A DNA stretch of 17,203 nucleotides, from contig JAEZDV010000105.1 in NCBI GenBank assembly GCA_023417985.1, forward strand, positions 1 to 17,203, read 5' to 3'. This DNA comes from Actinomycetes bacterium (GTDB taxonomy: Bacteria > Actinomycetota > Actinomycetes > Mycobacteriales > Mycobacteriaceae). The position numbers were made by a program, and so were the translations under genes. Of the stretch, positions 14,210 through 17,203 are shown in pieces. Each line of letters opens with the position of its first letter. The stretch's first letter is position 1. Below the pieces are notes generated by a model. The model did not search any database. It was not told where the DNA came from and saw only the letters and a program-made list of their open reading frames with translations.

Positions 14210-14608
14210 TCAGCAGTAGGTGTCGCGGGTGATCTCGACATAGTGCCGGGCGGCGTCGTCCGGCACTGCTGTGCGTGTAGCTCCCGCGGCGTACGACGCG
14301 AGGGGGCGGGCCGTTTCGCGGATGCGCTCGTCCGGCACTCCGGCCGCCAGTTGATCGCACAGTCCACGTGCGACGGCGAGAAGTGTCTCGTCCGGGATGT
14401 CCGCGACCAGACCCGCGTCCGCCAACGCCTCCTTCAGGCGCGTGGCGCGGGCATCGAGCACCGGTGGCTCCGCGGCCACCGTCGAAGTGGATGTCTCCAC
14501 TGCCTCGACGCGGTCGACGGTCGTGTTCCCGGAGCAGGCAGCAACGGTGAGCAGCGTCGCGACGGCGAGCCCCACCCGACCAGCGGCGCCGATCGGCAAC
14601 CGTCCCAT
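14210..14608 (-). CDS. Small DUF732-like lipoprotein
   Basis: This 132-aa protein starts with a basic n-region (MGRLPIGAAGR), a hydrophobic stretch (VGLAVATLLTV) and a lipobox VAAC, so it should be exported and lipid-anchored at Cys24. A low-complexity Thr/Ser/Val-rich linker follows. The C-terminal part has a Cys in GLCDQLAAG and ends in DTYC. The cysteine pair, the helical spacing and the YC ending resemble DUF732, a family of small secreted proteins common in mycobacteria and relatives with no established function. The ATG at 14608 has a GAGGTGAAGG region just upstream; the earlier in-frame start at 14644 would lengthen the n-region needlessly. It lies 123 bases downstream of the helicase-like gene, on the same strand. 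Confidence 0.75.
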   Translation of the reverse strand: MGRLPIGAAGRVGLAVATLLTVAACSGNTTVDRVEAVETSTSTVAAEPPVLDARATRLKEALADAGLVADIPDETLLAVARGLCDQLAAGVPDERIRETARPLASYAAGATRTAVPDDAARHYVEITRDTYC

Positions 14609-14708
14609 CACCTTCACCTCACACCGTCTCCGTGCCGGACGCACGTATCGCCGCCGGGAGCCGCATCGGCGCGCCGTGCACAGGACCGTACCGTCCCGGC
14701 ATTACGGA

Positions 14709-14722
14709 ACGATTTCGATCGT
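14709..14722 (-). terminator. Small hairpin downstream of the HelD/HelR-type gene
   Basis: ACGAT (14709-14713) and ATCGT (14718-14722) form a perfect 5-bp stem around a 4-base loop. It starts about 10 bases beyond the stop codon of the minus-strand gene. It is a weak candidate for that gene's terminator; otherwise the two minus-strand genes may be co-transcribed. Confidence 0.25.
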
Positions 14723-14731
14723 CGGAACCGT

Positions 14732-17071
14732 TCAACTGTGCACCGGCGCGGCGAGACCTGCGAGCACGCGTGGGAGCTCCGCCGTGTACAGCACGCCGAG
14801 TCGCTGGGTCGCCCTTGTCAGCGCCACGTAGAGGTCGTTCATGCCGCGCGGAGAATCGGACAGGATCTCCGCCGGTTCCACGAGCAGCACCGAATCGAAT
14901 TCGAGGCCCTTGACGTCCTTGACGGCGGCTACGGTCACCGACGGAGACGCCAGGTGCACCCACTCCGGTACCAGGCGTGGAGGTACCAGAACGGCAGTCG
15001 TGCCCGGTCCCGACTCCTCGTCGAGTACCTCGCGGACAGCCTCGGTCAACGTGTCTGCGTCCACCGGTCGTGCCCACGGCTCGTACCCGGATTCGCGGAC
15101 CGACTCGGGTGGGACCTGTGCGGGATCGATCTCCGCGAGCACAGCGTGCGCGACCCGCATGATCTCGGCCGGGGTGCGGTAGTTGACGGTCAGTTCCGCC
15201 TTCTTCCACCGGTTCGCGACGTACGGCTCGAGGACCTGCTGCCACGACGTGCTGCCCGCCGGATCACCGGTTTGTGCCGTGTCGCCCACGAGAGTCATCC
15301 ATCGGTTCGGAATGCGACGCATCAGCGCCCGCCACGCCATCTCCGACAGCTCTTGAGCCTCGTCGACGATCACGTGGCCGTACGTCCATGTGCGGTCACC
15401 CGCAGCCCGTTCCGCGGTGGTCTCGTGACGACGGTGGTCCTGCCGTTCGGCGAGTTGCGACGCGTCGATGAGGTCGTAGGCCATGAGCAGTTCGGGATCG
15501 AGGTCGTCTTCGAGATCCTGTGGTGCCGATCCGGTCAGGATGTCGAGTGCTCCCTGTGCGTCGGCGATCTGCCGGCGCCACCGGCGGGAAGCACGCTCGC
15601 GTTCCGCGGCGTCGTCCACGCCGAGCAGTTCGGCGATCTCGTCGAGCAGGGGAGCGTCGGCGGCGCTGAAGCGTCCTCCTCCGTCCGAACGGTACAGCGC
15701 GTCGATCTCTTCGTCGGACAGCCCGGGAGCCGCCGAGGCCAGACGTTCCCGCGAACCCAGCAGATCCGTGAGCACCTGTTGCGGCGTCAGCTCGGGCCAC
15801 AAGGCGTCGATAGCGGACACGATCTCCCGGTCCGCCCGCATCTCCGACCTGATGTCGTCGATGTCGTCGCGGCTGAGCAGGTTGCCGCCGTTGACCAGAT
15901 CGGTGCCGATGATCGAGGCGAGCTGGTCTGCGAGTGCTTCGATGACCGCGGACACGAAGATCGGTCGAGCCAGGTTGTGCGGCCGCCGCGACGAGCGTGC
16001 CCGCCCGCGTGCCCGCGTCACCGATTTCCGGTCCAGGGTGAGGCGATAGGTGTCGAAGGCCAGGGTGATCGGGGACGCCGGAACCTCCTGCCGGTCCCGC
16101 ACCGCTTTTTTGAGGATGTCGATCATCGCCGAGGAGCCCTTGAGTTCACCGGCCAGGCGGTTGTCGTCCAGGGTTGCTTTCACTCCGGGATACATATCCC
16201 CGATCGTGGACAGCAGCACGCCGGTTTCCCCGAGGGACGGCAGCACCTGCCCGATGTAATCGAGGAACGTGGAGTTCGGGCCGATGATCAGCACGCCGCT
16301 CTTGGCAAGCTGCTTGCGGTACGTGTAGAGCAGGTATGCGGCGCGATGCAGTGCGACTGCGGTTTTACCGGTGCCCGGCCCGCCCTGCACGACCAGCACG
16401 CTGCGGTGCTCGGACCGGATGATCGCGTCCTGCTGTGCCTGGATGGTGGCGACGATGTCGTGCATCTGCCCGGTGCGCGCCGCGTTGAGTGCTGCCAGCA
16501 GGGCCGACTCGCCGGCCACTCCGCCCGCCGCCGGGGTGTCGGAGTGCTCTCGTGCAGCGTCGAGGTCGAGGTATTCGTCGTTGAGTGCGGTCACGGACCG
16601 TCCGCGGCTGCGGATATGGCGACGCAGCACCACCCCGTCGGGTGTGGCGGGAGTCGCGAGGTAGAACGGCCGAGCCTGCGGTGCTCGCCAGTCGAGGAGG
16701 AGTGATTCGTAGTCGTCGTTCTCGTCCAGAATTCCGATGCGGCCGATGTACCGGCGGTCGAGTCGTTCTCCGTTGACCGTGCCGTCGCCGTGGTCGGCGA
16801 CGTCGCTTTCGGGGGAGTCCTCGCGCACGTCGATGCGTCCGAAGCACAGTCCGTGTTCCGCGGCGTCGTACTTCGCGAGATCCTCCGTGTACATCTGCGT
16901 GAACGACTCGCGTTCGCTGCGTGCTTGGGGCGTGCCACCGGACTCCCGGAGCACGCGAGTCAGGCGTGTCTTCGCGTAATCTCGCAGGTCGTCGAGGTGC
17001 CGGTACAGCATCGCGACGTACTCCTGCTCGTGGTCGAGCTCGGGGTGGGACACGCCATCGGCCGGCAACAT
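14732..17071 (-). CDS. helR: HelD/HelR-type RNA polymerase-associated UvrD-like ATPase
   Basis: This 779-aa protein is a superfamily-1 UvrD-like ATPase of the HelD/HelR type, which removes RNA polymerase from DNA or rescues stalled complexes; actinobacterial HelR can displace rifamycins and give resistance. The N-terminus (EQEYVAMLYRHLDDLRDYAK to about residue 75) is a coiled coil like the arm that enters the polymerase secondary channel. Then come LLLDWRAPQARPFYLA (124-139), Walker A GGPGTGKT (230-237), a long helical insertion (about 300-560), DEAQ (570-573), GDTAQTGD (596-603), NYRTP (630-634), VKGLEFD (720-726) and YVALTRA (748-754). It lacks a typical UvrD 2B domain. The ATG at 17071 is preceded by GAGGAG (17075-17080); an upstream GTG at 17185 would run through a plausible promoter. 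HelR versus HelD is not settled by sequence alone. Confidence 0.85.
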   Translation of the reverse strand: MLPADGVSHPELDHEQEYVAMLYRHLDDLRDYAKTRLTRVLRESGGTPQARSERESFTQMYTEDLAKYDAAEHGLCFGRIDVREDSPESDVADHGDGTVNGERLDRRYIGRIGILDENDDYESLLLDWRAPQARPFYLATPATPDGVVLRRHIRSRGRSVTALNDEYLDLDAAREHSDTPAAGGVAGESALLAALNAARTGQMHDIVATIQAQQDAIIRSEHRSVLVVQGGPGTGKTAVALHRAAYLLYTYRKQLAKSGVLIIGPNSTFLDYIGQVLPSLGETGVLLSTIGDMYPGVKATLDDNRLAGELKGSSAMIDILKKAVRDRQEVPASPITLAFDTYRLTLDRKSVTRARGRARSSRRPHNLARPIFVSAVIEALADQLASIIGTDLVNGGNLLSRDDIDDIRSEMRADREIVSAIDALWPELTPQQVLTDLLGSRERLASAAPGLSDEEIDALYRSDGGGRFSAADAPLLDEIAELLGVDDAAERERASRRWRRQIADAQGALDILTGSAPQDLEDDLDPELLMAYDLIDASQLAERQDHRRHETTAERAAGDRTWTYGHVIVDEAQELSEMAWRALMRRIPNRWMTLVGDTAQTGDPAGSTSWQQVLEPYVANRWKKAELTVNYRTPAEIMRVAHAVLAEIDPAQVPPESVRESGYEPWARPVDADTLTEAVREVLDEESGPGTTAVLVPPRLVPEWVHLASPSVTVAAVKDVKGLEFDSVLLVEPAEILSDSPRGMNDLYVALTRATQRLGVLYTAELPRVLAGLAAPVHS

Positions 17072-17127
17072 GAACTCCTCGGATAGATACAGATCGAACG
17101 CACAGAGCGTCGACGAAGTGCCCGAGA

Positions 17128-17133
17128 AGTCTA
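17128..17133 (-). promoter_or_regulatory. Candidate -10 box of the HelD/HelR-type gene
   Basis: On the minus strand TAGACT fits TAnnnT and would start transcription near 17121, giving a leader of about 50 bases with GAGGAG at its end. No clear -35 is visible. The 9-base DNA-damage motif that precedes uvrB is not found at the matching distance here. Confidence 0.3.
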
Positions 17134-17159
17134 GTCGGATCCCCAGGCGTGTCGCGGAA

Positions 17160-17198
17160 CCCCCGGGAGACAAAGCGGCAGGCACGCGGATCCGGGGG
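17160..17198. repeat. Inverted repeat at the right edge of the window
   Basis: CCCCCGG (17160-17166) and CCGGGGG (17192-17198) are perfect 7-bp arms separated by 25 bases. It lies upstream of the HelD/HelR-type gene and could be part of its control region or the terminator of the next gene outside the window. The rifamycin-associated element known before some helR genes was not recognised in the visible part. Confidence 0.3.
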
Positions 17199-17203
17199 AT
17201 GCG

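Noticed and set aside
14243..16705. Plus-strand open frame of 820 codons opposite the HelD/HelR-type gene
   Set aside because: It is longer than the real gene's frame in places but has no motifs, crosses the lipoprotein gene, and is rich in Arg/His/Gly as expected for an antisense frame.

Overview
The window is GC-rich actinobacterial DNA, most likely from Rhodococcus or a close mycolic-acid-containing relative. UvrB is near-identical in motif order to mycobacterial UvrB. The universal stress protein closely resembles mycobacterial Rv1636. The order DUF402 protein (divergent) - uvrB - ... - usp matches my recollection of the Rv1632c-Rv1633-Rv1636 neighbourhood. GTG starts, leaderless-type promoters and a DUF732 lipoprotein fit the same assignment. 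No tRNA, rRNA, CRISPR array or insertion sequence was seen.

Left half (about 1-8000): an accessory catabolic block. It starts with the damaged C-terminal end of an F420/luciferase-like oxidoreductase, then a run of small hairpins, then a strong SigA-type promoter (TTGACG-17-TACAGT) with a perfect palindrome lying across its spacer and -10. This promoter drives six intact same-strand genes: a metal-dependent cyclase-family hydrolase, a VOC (glyoxalase-fold) protein, a type I Baeyer-Villiger monooxygenase, an uncharacterised two-domain alpha/beta-barrel-like protein, an NAD-dependent epimerase/SDR (4-bp overlap with the previous gene) and an HSL-family esterase/lactonase. A hairpin follows the esterase, and then a second luciferase-like monooxygenase that is eroded and frameshifted. 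The likely logic is: a ketone is oxidised to an ester or lactone by the monooxygenase, the esterase opens it, and the dehydrogenase-like protein, the cyclase-family hydrolase and the VOC protein process flanking intermediates. A cyclic (possibly terpenoid) ketone is a reasonable guess but is not shown by the sequence.

Right half (8000-17203): mostly conserved chromosomal backbone. A DUF402 gene and uvrB diverge from a 105-bp region in which both appear to be leaderless. The uvrB promoter matches the RecA-independent DNA-damage (PafBC-type) promoter consensus as I recall it. uvrB ends in a strong hairpin. About 620 bp without a recognisable gene follow, then a 12-TM APC-superfamily permease with a soluble C-terminal domain. 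Next comes a usp gene whose leader carries a 19-bp tandem duplication upstream and a predicted Shine-Dalgarno-sequestering RNA structure. A convergent small DUF732-like lipoprotein gene and a HelD/HelR-type RNA-polymerase-associated ATPase are on the minus strand.

Most interesting points: the palindromic operator of the catabolic operon, the operon itself with its uncharacterised 264-aa member, two damaged luciferase-like genes flanking the intact operon, the structured usp leader, and the DNA-damage promoter of uvrB.
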